Shown: positions 43,871-54,451, counted from the first letter of the stretch. The stretch is 64,000 nucleotides of DNA from Tsukamurella pseudospumae (GCF_001575205.1 NZ_LSRE01000050.1:186001-250000); one strand, 5' to 3'. Translations and numbers: made by a program. Notes: generated from the sequence alone by a model not told the origin.

Positions 43871-44449
43871 TCAGGTGAGCGACGCGGCACCGATCGCGCC
43901 GTAGGGCGCCGGTGCCGGCGCGCATTCCCCGTCGATGGCGAGCGCCGAGACGGTGACCGACCGGGCCCCCGCGACGGAGACCGAGATCTTCTCCGGTTGA
44001 CCGTTGCGGGTGAGCACGGCCGAGAGGCGGGAGTCGCCGTCCACGATGAAGGAGATGCGCACCTGCAGGTCGCTCGGGGTGTGCGGCTGCAGTCCGAGGA
44101 CGCCAGTGAGCTTCGAGAACTCGCCGTTCAGCCGGTAGACGGCCGTCGAGGCCGTGCCCTCACAGCCGATCCAGACGCCGGTCGCACTGCGGTAGGTGAT
44201 GCCGGCGAGGCTTGCCGTCAGCGCCTGCCCCGTCCCGCCGACCGCGCTGGACGTGGCCAGCCGCGTGTAGAGCGGGGTGCCGGTGGGCGTCGCGCTGGAC
44301 TGCTCCGCGGGCGCGACCGCGGCGGCCTTGGTATCCACGCTGAGGCCGCCGGGGTGCGCCTCGTTCGACGACGCCGCCGGTCCGCCGCACGCGGCGAGCG
44401 CGAGCCCCGACGCACAGAGGACAAAGGTGAAACTTGTTCTCAATCTCAC
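43871..44449 (-). CDS. Putative lipoprotein with an NPCBM-like domain
   Basis: 192 residues with a lipoprotein signal: VLCASGLALAAC, lipobox LAAC with the lipidated Cys at about 21. A disordered Ala/Pro/Ser/Thr segment follows, and then about 85-190 a beta-sandwich with ITYRSATGVWIGCEGTASTAVYRLNGEFSKLTGVLGLQ and LQVRISFIVDGDSRLSAVLTRNGQPEKISVSVAGARSVTVSALAIDG. That pattern resembles the NPCBM/NEW2 carbohydrate-binding domain. The protein should be anchored to the outer face of the plasma membrane. Ligand unknown. Confidence 0.7.
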   Translation of the reverse strand: MRLRTSFTFVLCASGLALAACGGPAASSNEAHPGGLSVDTKAAAVAPAEQSSATPTGTPLYTRLATSSAVGGTGQALTASLAGITYRSATGVWIGCEGTASTAVYRLNGEFSKLTGVLGLQPHTPSDLQVRISFIVDGDSRLSAVLTRNGQPEKISVSVAGARSVTVSALAIDGECAPAPAPYGAIGAASLT

Positions 44450-44488
44450 TCTGCGAGCGTAGCCCGTAGGGCGATGTTCGGGTCCCGC

Positions 44489-44800
44489 TCAGCGGCGATC
44501 GACGAGAACGTACGACGCCCCGGCGGCCGCCGCCGCCACGCCCAGGACGGACGGCCACGCGCCGATCTTCTTCGCCAGCGGATGCGAAGCGCCGAATCCG
44601 CCCAGGTAGACCGCACCGAGAGCGACGGCGGTGGTCGCACCGCCCTTCGCGTACCAGCCCTGCGCGGCCGCGGCGCCCGCCGCCGCCAGCACGACGCCAC
44701 CCAGCGGACGGATCCCCGTCTCCCGCGCCACGTAGTAGCCGCCCACGAGCCCCGCCGCCGCGATCGGCGCCGTTCCGATGCGATCGATGATGTTCGTCAT
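44489..44800 (-). CDS. Small membrane protein
   Basis: 103 residues from ATG 44800. Three to four short hydrophobic stretches (APIAAAGLVGGYYVARETG, PLGGVVLAAAGAAAAQGWYAKGG, AVALGAVYLGGFG, SVLGVAAAAAGASYVLVDR) suggest a small integral membrane protein. No family identified. It is leftward, upstream of the lipoprotein gene and possibly co-transcribed with it. The start at 44908 in the same frame is rejected because its N-terminus would be arginine-rich and unlike a membrane protein. Confidence 0.6.
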   Translation of the reverse strand: MTNIIDRIGTAPIAAAGLVGGYYVARETGIRPLGGVVLAAAGAAAAQGWYAKGGATTAVALGAVYLGGFGASHPLAKKIGAWPSVLGVAAAAAGASYVLVDRR

Positions 44801-44989
44801 GCCTCGACAGTACCCACTACCGCGCGTAGTAGTTCTGTGGTTCCGATCGAAGTACGCGCGATGCCTGCACGAACGTCGCCCCAGGCGGCGAACGATCCGC
44901 GTTTCCACAGGTCACCGATCCCTCCGCGCCGCTGAGCCCGACGTTGGTGCGCTCAGCTCGGGTAGTAGATTCCTCCCGGGAGGTGCGAG

Positions 44990-46483
44990 ATGTCCTTTTC
45001 GCCGGGTGAGGTCTTCGCGGGGTACACGATCGTGCGTCGTCTCGGCGCGGGAGGCATGGGCGAGGTGTACCTCGCGCAGCATCCTCGCCTGCCTCGCCAC
45101 GACGCGATCAAAGTCCTCCCACCGCATCTCGCGACGGATGAGGCCTTCCGGCTACGCTTCCTCCGCGAGGCCGATCTCGCCGCCACCCTCAATCACCCCA
45201 ACATCGTCGGAGTTCTCGACAGGGGCGAGGAGGGCGGTCGGCTGTGGTTGTCGATGCCGTACATCGACGGGATCGACGCTGCGGCGCACATAGCGCAGTC
45301 TCCGGGCGGCCTGCCGTTCGACGCGGTCGTCGCGATCGTCCGCGACACCGCTGCAGCACTCGACTTCGCGCACCAACGGGGCATCCTCCATCGGGATGTC
45401 AAGCCCGCGAACATCATGCTCGACGGCTCGCGTGCGTTGCTGTCCGACTTCGGGATCGCTCGGGCGGCGGGCGACACGTCCGATCTGACCGCCACCGGGA
45501 CGACCATCGGTTCCGTCGCCTACGCCGCGCCGGAGCAGCTCCGGGGCGACGAGATCGATTCGCGCGCAGATATCTACTCACTCGCTACGACCGCCTATGC
45601 CCTCCTCACGGGCTCCCGGCCGTTCGACAGGAGTAGTCCCGCGGCCGTGATCGCGGCAGCACTCGACGGCGCCGTCGTTCCGGTGACCACCAGGCGCCCC
45701 GATATCCCTCCGTCCGTCGACAGTACGATCGCCCGTGGCATGGCCGGCTCCCCCGCCGATCGCCCTCGGAGCGCCGGAGAATTCGCAGCTGAACTCGCTG
45801 CGGCACCGGCGGAGCCGACGGTCATCCGCGCCGTGCCGCCCGCGGCGGGGGCGCACGACGTCCCGACGATGATCGCGCCGACTCCGGCGCCGTCACGGCC
45901 TCCCGAGCGGAAGTCCCGGCGCACGTGGGTCCTTCCCACCGCGGTCGCAGCTGCCCTCGTGGTCGGCGCCCTCGTAGCGGGCACAGCCGCGATGCTCGGC
46001 CGCTCCGATTCCACCGGAGCCTCTCCTGCCATCGAATCGAGCACTGTTCCGGCGACCGTCGTGGTTGCCCCGCCGACCATGACCGTGCCCGCGACCGCGC
46101 CGGCGCCCACGGTCGCCCCGGCGCCGACCGCGCCATCGCGCGGCGCCGGCGACCTCGGCCTCACCCGAGCGGTGAGCCGGCCGCCGTGCGACGGGAGGTT
46201 CATCCTGATCCTGGGTTCGATCGAGCAGTCGAACCCCGCGGTCAAGAGCCTCGTGAACGACCAGTTGTCATCGAATCCCGGCGCCGAGTACTTCTACAGC
46301 CGGGCCCTGAATTGCGGCTCGATCCGCTCCGCCGACGACAACGGCGAGGCCTTCTACACTCCCTACATCGACTACGGCACGTCGAGCGTGGCTGCGTGTA
46401 ACGGACTGCAACACCGCGGTGTCTACGTTCGCGTCCTCCGCAACAGCACCGGCACGGGAGAGGCCGCGAACCCGTGCAAGTAA
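44990..46483 (+). CDS. Membrane Ser/Thr protein kinase (PknB/PknH-type)
   Basis: 497 residues. The kinase domain (11-265) has GAGGMGEVYLA (19-29), Lys41 (AIKVL), HRDVKPANIML (134-144), DFGIAR (153-158) and a threonine-bearing activation loop (about 165-172), then APEQ (180-183). A Pro-rich juxtamembrane segment and one transmembrane helix (313-336) follow. The outer part (340-497) has two cysteine pairs (PPCDG, LNCGS, VAACNG, NPCK) and ends in a disordered-free domain of the PknH-sensor/DUF type. It should sense an extracellular signal. Good GGAGG before ATG 44990. Confidence 0.92.
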   Translation: MSFSPGEVFAGYTIVRRLGAGGMGEVYLAQHPRLPRHDAIKVLPPHLATDEAFRLRFLREADLAATLNHPNIVGVLDRGEEGGRLWLSMPYIDGIDAAAHIAQSPGGLPFDAVVAIVRDTAAALDFAHQRGILHRDVKPANIMLDGSRALLSDFGIARAAGDTSDLTATGTTIGSVAYAAPEQLRGDEIDSRADIYSLATTAYALLTGSRPFDRSSPAAVIAAALDGAVVPVTTRRPDIPPSVDSTIARGMAGSPADRPRSAGEFAAELAAAPAEPTVIRAVPPAAGAHDVPTMIAPTPAPSRPPERKSRRTWVLPTAVAAALVVGALVAGTAAMLGRSDSTGASPAIESSTVPATVVVAPPTMTVPATAPAPTVAPAPTAPSRGAGDLGLTRAVSRPPCDGRFILILGSIEQSNPAVKSLVNDQLSSNPGAEYFYSRALNCGSIRSADDNGEAFYTPYIDYGTSSVAACNGLQHRGVYVRVLRNSTGTGEAANPCK

Positions 46484-46493
46484 GTTCGAGGGT

Positions 46494-47075
46494 ATGAGTA
46501 CACCCCGCTGGTTCACCGACACCAAGGACGGCCACAGCGAGTGGTACGTCGAGCGCTTCCGGACGATGGCGCGCGAGGGCGCGGACCTGGCCGGCGAGGC
46601 GCGGCTGGTGGACGCGATGGTGGGCCGCGGGTCGCGGATCCTGGACGCCGGTTGCGGACCGGGGCGCATCGGCGGCTACCTGCATTCCGTGGGCCACGAC
46701 GTGACCGGCGTCGACGTCGATCCGGTCCTCATCGCCGCGGCCGAGCAGGATCACCCGGGTCCGCGCTGGCTGGTCCAGGACCTGGCAGGGCTGGACCTCG
46801 ACGGCGTCTTCGACGCCATCGTCTGCGCGGGGAACGTCATGGTCTTCGTGGCGGAGGGCACGGAGACGACGGTGCTGCGGAACTTCCGCGCGCACCTCGC
46901 GGACGACGGCTTCGCCGTGGTGGGCTTCCACACGAACCGCGGGCTCACGCCGGAGCGGTTCGACACCCACGCGAAGGACGCCGGCCTGCGCACCGACCTG
47001 CGCCTGGCGACCTGGGACGTCAGGCCGTGGCACGACGACGCCGACTTCGCGGTGACGATCCTGCGCCCGGCCTGA
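46494..47075 (+). CDS. Class I SAM-dependent methyltransferase
   Basis: A 193-residue methyltransferase with the Rossmann motif ILDAGCGPGRIGGYL (about 48-62), motif II VTGVDVDP (acidic end, ribose contact), and the ADDGFAVVGFH strand. The first part (WFTDTKDGHSEWYVERFRTMAREGADLAGEARLV) is the cap. The short length and lack of a specificity domain prevent assigning a substrate. It starts 10 bp after the kinase stop, so co-transcription is likely; it could act on a kinase-associated process, but there is no direct evidence. Confidence 0.85.
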   Translation: MSTPRWFTDTKDGHSEWYVERFRTMAREGADLAGEARLVDAMVGRGSRILDAGCGPGRIGGYLHSVGHDVTGVDVDPVLIAAAEQDHPGPRWLVQDLAGLDLDGVFDAIVCAGNVMVFVAEGTETTVLRNFRAHLADDGFAVVGFHTNRGLTPERFDTHAKDAGLRTDLRLATWDVRPWHDDADFAVTILRPA

Positions 47076-47087
47076 CCGGGACCGGGT

Positions 47088-48782
<1,695 letters not shown>

Positions 48783-48861
48783 GCCTTCGAGGGTATTCCC
48801 CCTGCACATCCGTGTCCGGCTTAGGCTGCCCTACCTGCGGCGTCCGTTCCCGACGGTGCCG

Positions 48862-49305
48862 TCACCGCAGGACCGGGAGGGCCAGACCGAGGGCACCGAC
48901 GACACTGAGCCACAGCCGCGCCAGGTTCCACGCTCCCCACGTACGCGCGAACTCGGCCCAGTCGACGGTGCCCGCCATCAGCCGCTGGTTGAGGGGTACG
49001 TTCACCGCCACCGTCAGCGCGAACGCCGCGATCGCGCACAGCGCCCCCAGCACGCCCGCGGTGGTCCGACCGCCGAACCCGTCCGCGATCACCAGAGCGA
49101 CGGCGGCCACGAGCGGCACCACCGCCCCCAGCACGAAGATCGCGAGGAAGGGCGGCCGCTCGACCGCGACGTTCATGCGGCGCATGGCCTCGGCACCGTC
49201 GGATACGCCGTGCTGGGCCGTGATCACCGTGGCGTAGGCGAAGTAGAAGCCGGCCAGCAGTGCGCTGAGCAGCGCAGCCGATCCGAGGAGGAGTTTGAGT
49301 GTCAT
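48862..49305 (-). CDS. DUF1772 (anthrone-oxygenase-like) membrane protein
   Basis: 147 residues from ATG 49305. Four hydrophobic helices (LLLGSAALLSALLAGFYFAYATVI, PPFLAIFVLGAVVPLVAAVALVIAD, TAGVLGALCAIAAFALTVAVNVPLN, LARLWLSVVGALGLALPVL) and the conserved NVPLNQRL motif (about 97-104) identify the DUF1772 family. Several members act in oxygenation of polyketides; most are of unknown function. It is divergent from the AraC-type regulator gene (49387), which could control it. Confidence 0.82.
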   Translation of the reverse strand: MTLKLLLGSAALLSALLAGFYFAYATVITAQHGVSDGAEAMRRMNVAVERPPFLAIFVLGAVVPLVAAVALVIADGFGGRTTAGVLGALCAIAAFALTVAVNVPLNQRLMAGTVDWAEFARTWGAWNLARLWLSVVGALGLALPVLR

Positions 49306-49386
49306 GGTTCCAGGATCACGCCCCGGTGTGGCGTCATCCATGGTTCAGGCCCCTGATTCCATACGCATTCGTCTAACCTGACAGGG

Positions 49387-50313
49387 GTGGACCCCCTGTT
49401 CCGGATGGTCTCCGGCCTTCGCGCTCGGGGCCTGTTCTCGCTGCGCATCTCCATGGCGCCGCCGTGGTCCGTCGACATCGACGACGGTGCGCCGCTCAGC
49501 GTGATCGCCGTCGACCGCGGCGCTGCGTGGCTGGTCGGCGACGACGCGCGCATCCGCCTCGAGGCGGGCGCCGTCGCCCTCGTCGCGCACGGCCCGCGCT
49601 ACCTCGTCGCCGACGATCCGGGCCGCGCCCCGACGGTCCGCATCGGGCCGGGCGGAACGTGCATCCCGCTCACCGAATCGATGCGGTCGACCACCCATCG
49701 CGGCCTGCTCACGTGGGGCAACCACGACGACGGTGCCGATCAGCTCCTGGTCGGCACGTACGCCTCGGCATCCCAGGTCGGCCGGCACCTCGTCGAGCAG
49801 CTCCCCGTCTTCACCGTCCTCCCGCCGGGCGAGGTCGATGAAGCCCTGCTGGGGTTGCTGCGCCGCGAGCTCGCGGACCCGCGCCCCGGGCACAGCTTCG
49901 TCATCGACCGCCTGCTCGATGTGGTGGTCTGCGCCGCGATCCGGGCCGCGGCGCACACCGCCCCGACCGGGTGGCTCTCCGGCAGCGTGGACGACACCGT
50001 GGCAGGTGCCCTGGACCTGATCCACGACGCGCCGGAGCGGCCGTGGACGGTGGCGGCGCTCGCCGCGGAGTTGCACGTCTCCCGGGCCGGCCTGGCGGCC
50101 CGGTTCCGGGATGCGGTCGGCGAGCCGCCCGGGCGGTACCTGACCCTGTGGCGCCTCACCCTGGCCGCGGACGCGCTGGCGTCCACCGCCGACGGGCTCG
50201 AGGCGATCGCCCGCCGGGTGGGCTACGGATCGCCGTACGCGCTGAGTGCCGCGTTCACGCGGCACCACGGGGTGAGCCCGTCGCAGTACCGCAGGACCGC
50301 GCGCCTCACCTGA
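49387..50313 (+). CDS. AraC-family transcriptional regulator with a cupin-type sensor
   Basis: A 308-residue regulator. The N-terminal cupin_6/AraC-binding domain (about 1-180) contains LFSLRISMAPPWSVDIDDGAPLSVIAVDRGAAWLVGDDA; the C-terminal part (about 200-308) has two helix-turn-helices (WTVAALAAELHVSRAGLAARFRDAVGEPPGRYLTLWRL and GLEAIARRVGYGSPYALSAAFTRHHGVSPSQYRR). Start GTG 49387. It is divergent from the DUF1772 gene with 81 bp between starts. The 3' end meets the permease-prefix gene with an 8-bp convergent overlap (50306-50313). Confidence 0.9.
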   Translation: MDPLFRMVSGLRARGLFSLRISMAPPWSVDIDDGAPLSVIAVDRGAAWLVGDDARIRLEAGAVALVAHGPRYLVADDPGRAPTVRIGPGGTCIPLTESMRSTTHRGLLTWGNHDDGADQLLVGTYASASQVGRHLVEQLPVFTVLPPGEVDEALLGLLRRELADPRPGHSFVIDRLLDVVVCAAIRAAAHTAPTGWLSGSVDDTVAGALDLIHDAPERPWTVAALAAELHVSRAGLAARFRDAVGEPPGRYLTLWRLTLAADALASTADGLEAIARRVGYGSPYALSAAFTRHHGVSPSQYRRTARLT

Positions 50314-51634
50314 AGCCGAACAGCGGAGGGAAGGCCAGAGCGACGATCGCCGCCCACGCCGCGTACGCGGGGAGCGTGCCGGTCTGCCAGCGCTCGACCG
50401 AGACGAAATCCCTACGCCCGCGGACGAATCCGACGCCGAGCACGGCCGCGCCGGCGAGGATCACCAGCAGGATCAGGTTCAGCCCCACCACCGCGGCCTT
50501 GTTCGGTGAGGCGCCGAACTCGGCGGTCCGGGTGAGCATCGCGACCAGCACCACCAGGTCCACGGCGATCGCCGCGACGACGAGGGCCACCTGCAGCCGA
50601 TCGAAAACATCGGGCCGGCGCCGCGGGTCGCGGGCGGAGACCGCGTAGAGCAGCAGCCCCACCACGAGGACGAGTACCACCGTCATGAAGACGAGCAGGT
50701 CGCGGTCCACGCCGATCAGCCCGGGCCGGGAGGCGAAGGCCACCAGCACCACGAGCAGCATGAGCAGCGTGATCGGGGTGAAGATCCGGGTCAGCACGGG
50801 CGCGATGTTCTCGATCACCTCCTGCTTCGCCTCGACCAGCCACGCCGCCACCAGCACCGCGCCGCCCACGCAGACCGGCAGCACCCAGGTGGTGATCGGG
50901 GTCTCGGCCTGCAGTCCGACGGTGCTGAGCGCGCCGATGGTCAGGCCGGTGATCGCGCCGCCGCCGAGGGCGATGAGCAGGAAGTAGATCGCGTACTCGC
51001 CGGTGAACCGCACGAAGTCCATCCGGCGCGGCCCCGAGCGCCACGCGCCGCCGGTGTACGCCACGCCGACGCCGAACCACAGCACCACGGGGGTGGCCAC
51101 GACGCACAGGACCTCGGTCGAGGTGCCGGAACCGAATCGGTACGCGGCGAGCACCGCCGCCGTCACCACGAAGCCGCCGAGGACGATCGCGGCCCCGCGG
51201 ACGGGCATCGATCGCTTCCAGGCGAAGTAGGCCACCAGGAAGGGCGCGACCGCGAAGGCGACGAACCGCGGCGACACGTCGCCCAGCAGCTGCAGCACCG
51301 CGAGCAGCGAGAGGCCCGCACCCGCACCCAGCGCGAGCACCACCGGCAACTCACCGCGCCGCGCCGCCGCGTCCTCTGCGGCACCCAGCACCAACTGCTT
51401 CCACAGCCGATCGGAGTGCTCGCGGGCGAACTCGTGGGCGACCGCGTCCGCGGCGCCCATCCGCTTGACCGCGACGAGGAAGGACTCATCGCCGTCGAGA
51501 CCGCGGGCCTCGAGGTCCGAGATCGTGTCGCGCAGATGCGATTCGAGTTCGTCGACGTCCTCGGGCCGCAGCTTCCGCCGGCCCTCCAGGTACCCGCGCC
51601 ACTGCCGGATCTGCGCATCGACGGGGCCGGTCAT
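50306..51634 (-). CDS. Multi-span membrane protein with permease-prefix domain 1
   Basis: A 442-residue protein. The N-terminal helical domain of the HAAS/permease-prefix type (about 1-75: IRQWRGYLEGRRKLRPEDVDELESHLRDTISDLEARGLDGDESFLVAVKRMGAADAVAHEFARE) precedes about ten hydrophobic helices. This prefix domain is found with PadR-type regulators and membrane transporters. It follows padR with an ATGA overlap (51631-51634), so it is the regulated target of that repressor. Likely an exporter or envelope-stress protein; substrate unknown. Confidence 0.85.
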   Translation of the reverse strand: MTGPVDAQIRQWRGYLEGRRKLRPEDVDELESHLRDTISDLEARGLDGDESFLVAVKRMGAADAVAHEFAREHSDRLWKQLVLGAAEDAAARRGELPVVLALGAGAGLSLLAVLQLLGDVSPRFVAFAVAPFLVAYFAWKRSMPVRGAAIVLGGFVVTAAVLAAYRFGSGTSTEVLCVVATPVVLWFGVGVAYTGGAWRSGPRRMDFVRFTGEYAIYFLLIALGGGAITGLTIGALSTVGLQAETPITTWVLPVCVGGAVLVAAWLVEAKQEVIENIAPVLTRIFTPITLLMLLVVLVAFASRPGLIGVDRDLLVFMTVVLVLVVGLLLYAVSARDPRRRPDVFDRLQVALVVAAIAVDLVVLVAMLTRTAEFGASPNKAAVVGLNLILLVILAGAAVLGVGFVRGRRDFVSVERWQTGTLPAYAAWAAIVALAFPPLFGFR

Positions 51635-51981
51635 GCGAGCCCCGGGTGCGGCGCACCGTCGGACCAGAGGACGTCGAGGGCGGCACTGACGGCCCGCCAC
51701 TGGTCCCGACGGTCCGCGAGCGCCTCCCGGCCGGCAGGGGTGATGGCGTAGTGCTTGCGCTTGCGACCGGTCTCGGCGACCTCCCACCGCGATTCGACGT
51801 GTCCGAGCCTCTCCAGGCGATGGAGCAGCGGGTAGAGCATCCCGTCGGACCACTCGAGGCGCCCGCCGGAGAGGTCGCGGATGCGAGTGAGGATGGCGTA
51901 GCCGTAGCTGTCCCCGCTGCTGAGGATGCTCAGCACCAGCGGGGTCGCCGACGCGGCGACCAGGTCCTTATCGATGTGCAT
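51631..51981 (-). CDS. PadR-family transcriptional regulator
   Basis: A 116-residue winged-helix repressor: HIDKDLVAASATPLVLSILSSGDSYGYAILTRIRDLSGGRLEWSDGMLYPLLHRLERLGHVESRWEVAETGRKRKHYAITPAGREAL, the full PadR signature (YGYxI, xGxLYPxLxRLExxGxxxxxW). The start ATG 51981 has GGAGGT 7 nt upstream; two nearer-upstream ATGs lie inside the operator. It shares an operon with the permease-prefix protein. Its own control region is a nested inverted repeat just upstream. Confidence 0.93.
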   Translation of the reverse strand: MHIDKDLVAASATPLVLSILSSGDSYGYAILTRIRDLSGGRLEWSDGMLYPLLHRLERLGHVESRWEVAETGRKRKHYAITPAGREALADRRDQWRAVSAALDVLWSDGAPHPGLA

Positions 51982-51990
51982 GCCGACCTC

Positions 51991-52038
51991 CATACCTAGA
52001 ACCACTAGGTACAGGTATACCTTGCGGTTCTAGGTATG
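51991..52038 (-). promoter_or_regulatory. PadR operator region: nested inverted repeats
   Basis: CATACCTAGAACC (51991-52003) and GGTTCTAGGTATG (52026-52038) form a perfect 13-bp inverted repeat. Inside it, TACCTAG-N5-CTAGGTA (51993-52011) and the 10-bp palindrome AGGTATACCT (52013-52022) add further dyads, so TACCTAG-like half sites recur. The region covers the promoter between the phoH gene end and padR. Most probably this is PadR's autoregulatory site. Confidence 0.75.
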
Positions 52039-52061
52039 ACAACGGTCGGCGCGGCGCCCGG

Positions 52062-53369
52062 TCACGCGCCGGGGGCGAACTCCTCCAGCATCTCGGTGAC
52101 CAGGGCGGCGATCGGCGAGCGCTCGGAGCGGGTGAGCGTGACGTGCGCGAACAGCGGGTGCCCCTTGAGCTTCTCGATCACCGCGGCCACGCCGTCGTGG
52201 CGCCCGACCCGCAGGTTGTCGCGCTGCGCGACGTCGTGCGTGAGCACCACCCGCGAGCCGCTCCCCAGCCGGGAGAGCACCGTCAGCAGCACGTTGCGCT
52301 CCAGGGACTGCGCCTCGTCGACGATGACGAAGGAGTCGTGCAGCGACCGGCCACGAATGTGCGTGAGCGGCAGCACCTCCAACATCCCGCGGTCCATCAC
52401 CTCGTCCATCACCTCGGGCGAGGCGAGACCGTCGAGAGTGTCGTAGACGGCCTGCGCCCACGGCCCCATCTTCTCGTTCTCGGAGCCCGGCAGGTAGCCG
52501 AGGTCCTGGCCGCCGACGGCGTACAGGGGCCGGAAGACCACGACCTTGCGCTGCGTGCGCTTCTCCAGCACCGCTTCGAGACCCGCGCAGAGCGCCAGGG
52601 CCGACTTGCCCGTACCGGCCTTGCCGCCGAGGGAGACGATGCCCACCGACTCGTCGAGCAGCAGGTCCAGCGCGACGCGCTGCTCCGCACTGCGGCCGTG
52701 CAGGCCGAAGGCCTCGCGGTCGCCGCGGACCAGCTGCAGCTGCTTCTCCGCGGTCACCCGGCCCAGCGCGCTGGACGTGCCGCCCAGTAGCCGAACGCCG
52801 GTGTTGCACGGCAGGTCCCGTGCGGCGTCGTGATCGACCACGCCGCCCGCGAACAGCGCGTCGATCACCGCGCGCGGAACCTCCAGCTCCTCCATGCCCG
52901 TCCACCCGGAGGTCACCACGTCCTGCGCCCGGTACTCGTCGGCCGGCAGGCCCACCGCGCCGGCCTTGACCCGCAGCGGGATGTCCTTCGACACCAGCAC
53001 CACGTCCCGGCCCTCGGCGCGCAGGTTCAGCGCGCAGGCGAGGATGCGGGAGTCGTTGGTCTCGGTGCGGAATCCGACCGGCAGCACGGTCGGGTCGATG
53101 TGGTTGAGCTCCACCTGAGCCGTGCCGCCGCCCGGCGTGGGGATCGGCTGGTCGAGGCGGCCGTGCTCGAGGCGCATGTCGTCGAGCATGCGCAGCGACT
53201 CGCGGGCGAACCAGCCGAGCTCGGCGTGGTGGCGCTTGCCCTCGAGTTCGCTGATCACCACGAGCGGGAGCACGACGTCGTGCTCGGCGAAGCGGGTGAT
53301 GGCCCAGGGATCGGACAGCAGGACGGAGGTGTCGAGCACGTACGTGCGGGGGGTCTCACGGAAAGACAC
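52062..53369 (-). CDS. phoH2: PIN-PhoH fusion protein (PhoH2)
   Basis: 435 residues from GTG 53369, which has AGGAGC 6-8 nt upstream. The N-terminal PIN nuclease domain (about 1-135) shows [14 protein letters not shown] (Asp13), ISELEG (Glu41) and the later acidic residue in [11 protein letters not shown]. The C-terminal PhoH ATPase (about 190-430) has Walker [10 protein letters not shown] (248-256) and Walker B VIVDEAQ (348-354). In mycobacteria this toxin-like RNA helicase/RNase follows a small antitoxin (PhoAT) gene; no convincing counterpart lies upstream here. Confidence 0.93.
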   Translation of the reverse strand: MSFRETPRTYVLDTSVLLSDPWAITRFAEHDVVLPLVVISELEGKRHHAELGWFARESLRMLDDMRLEHGRLDQPIPTPGGGTAQVELNHIDPTVLPVGFRTETNDSRILACALNLRAEGRDVVLVSKDIPLRVKAGAVGLPADEYRAQDVVTSGWTGMEELEVPRAVIDALFAGGVVDHDAARDLPCNTGVRLLGGTSSALGRVTAEKQLQLVRGDREAFGLHGRSAEQRVALDLLLDESVGIVSLGGKAGTGKSALALCAGLEAVLEKRTQRKVVVFRPLYAVGGQDLGYLPGSENEKMGPWAQAVYDTLDGLASPEVMDEVMDRGMLEVLPLTHIRGRSLHDSFVIVDEAQSLERNVLLTVLSRLGSGSRVVLTHDVAQRDNLRVGRHDGVAAVIEKLKGHPLFAHVTLTRSERSPIAALVTEMLEEFAPGA

Positions 53370-53562
53370 GGTGACGCTCCTAGCCTGCGCGGCGCCCACG
53401 CAAGCGTGTAGCTGCGGCCGGCCGGTCCAAACGTCTCGGTGCGCGGTCTACGCCCCGACGACGAGGACCGGGGCCGGCCCTCTCGCGACGATCAGTCGAG
53501 TCACGGTTGGAACCTCACGGGACGAACTGCTTCCCCGCAATCCGTCACCGTCAAACTAACGC

Positions 53563-53602
53563 CGAACGCGCCGCCCGGGCGGGACCCGGAGCGGCGCGTT
53601 CG
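53563..53602 (-). terminator. Terminator hairpin after the desaturase gene
   Basis: CGAACGCGCCGC (53563-53574) pairs with GCGGCGCGTTCG (53591-53602), a 12-bp perfect stem with a 16-nt loop containing CCGGG/CCCGG. On the minus strand it is followed by GTTAGTTTG, a modest T-rich run. It lies 19 nt after the desA2 stop. The remaining 190 bp up to phoH2 shows no clear gene beyond an 18-codon frame (53504-53448). Confidence 0.75.
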
Positions 53603-53620
53603 TTAACAGTTCGTGACGAC

Positions 53621-54451
53621 TTAGAGTGCGAGACCCCACGTCGCGAGGAGCCCGTTCAGGATCTCGCGGTCCCGCTCGGGCGAGCTGATGCCGGCCTCGG
53701 TGACGATGCGGCGGGCCTCGTCGAGCCCGTCGGCGGTCTCGGCACCGATCGGCGACGCGACGCGCGCCTGGCCCAGCAGGGCGTCCTTGACGTGGCCCTC
53801 GTTGACGTCCAGCGCGACGGTGAGCAGCTCGGTCCAGTACTGCTGCTGCACGCGGTCGTCGTTCGCGATCTTGCGCAGCGTGGTGACGAGGCCGGCGGGC
53901 GTGCTCTCGACGGTGTCCGCGTAGTCGGCGAGCCGGTCGAAGTAATCGGCCGACAGCGCCTCGTGCACGATCACCATGGCGATCTGCTCCGCGATCTTGA
54001 TCTCCTCGCGGGTGCCCTCGTACTGGCGGTAGCCGCGGGTCACGGCCTCGAGGCGCCACATCTCCAGCTGCTCGACATCGCAGGTGCGGCTGACCACGAC
54101 GTGATCGCGCAGCGCGATGCCGTGGCGGTTCTCCTCCGCGGTCCAGTGGCCGACGAACTTGCCCCAGTCCGACTCGATGAGGTGGTGCTGCGCCAGCAGG
54201 CGGTGGAAGGACGGCAGGTGGTCCTTGGTCAGCAGGCCCAGGATGAGGCCGTTGCTGACCACCGCGTCGACCTTGACGTCGGCGGGGACGAAGTCCTCGC
54301 CGCCGAGGAAGGCGTAGTTGCGGCCGTCGTCCCACGGGATGTAGTCGTGCGGCTGCCACGCATCGCCGGCCTCGACATAGGCCGCGCGGATGTCCGGCAG
54401 CGCCTTGTCGATGGCGAGCGTCAGGTCGTCGTCGGAGATGCTGGAAGTCAC
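53621..54451 (-). CDS. desA2: Acyl-ACP desaturase (DesA2-like)
   Basis: A 276-residue diiron desaturase-fold protein, similar to mycobacterial DesA2 (Rv1094) in sequence and position. The first iron motif EENRHG lies in WTAEENRHGIALRDHV (about 104-119), and the second helix pair is seen in IAEQIAMVIVHEALSADYF (His in IVHEA). In mycobacteria the DesA family contributes to mycolic acid biosynthesis; DesA2 has a changed active site and its activity is uncertain. It lies after glyA on the same strand with a terminator beyond. Confidence 0.93.
   Translation of the reverse strand: MTSSISDDDLTLAIDKALPDIRAAYVEAGDAWQPHDYIPWDDGRNYAFLGGEDFVPADVKVDAVVSNGLILGLLTKDHLPSFHRLLAQHHLIESDWGKFVGHWTAEENRHGIALRDHVVVSRTCDVEQLEMWRLEAVTRGYRQYEGTREEIKIAEQIAMVIVHEALSADYFDRLADYADTVESTPAGLVTTLRKIANDDRVQQQYWTELLTVALDVNEGHVKDALLGQARVASPIGAETADGLDEARRIVTEAGISSPERDREILNGLLATWGLAL

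Noticed and set aside
44816-44830. ACTAC-CGCGC-GTAGT dyad as an operator
   Set aside because: Only 5-bp arms, no repetition and no adjacent regulator; likely chance in GC-rich sequence.
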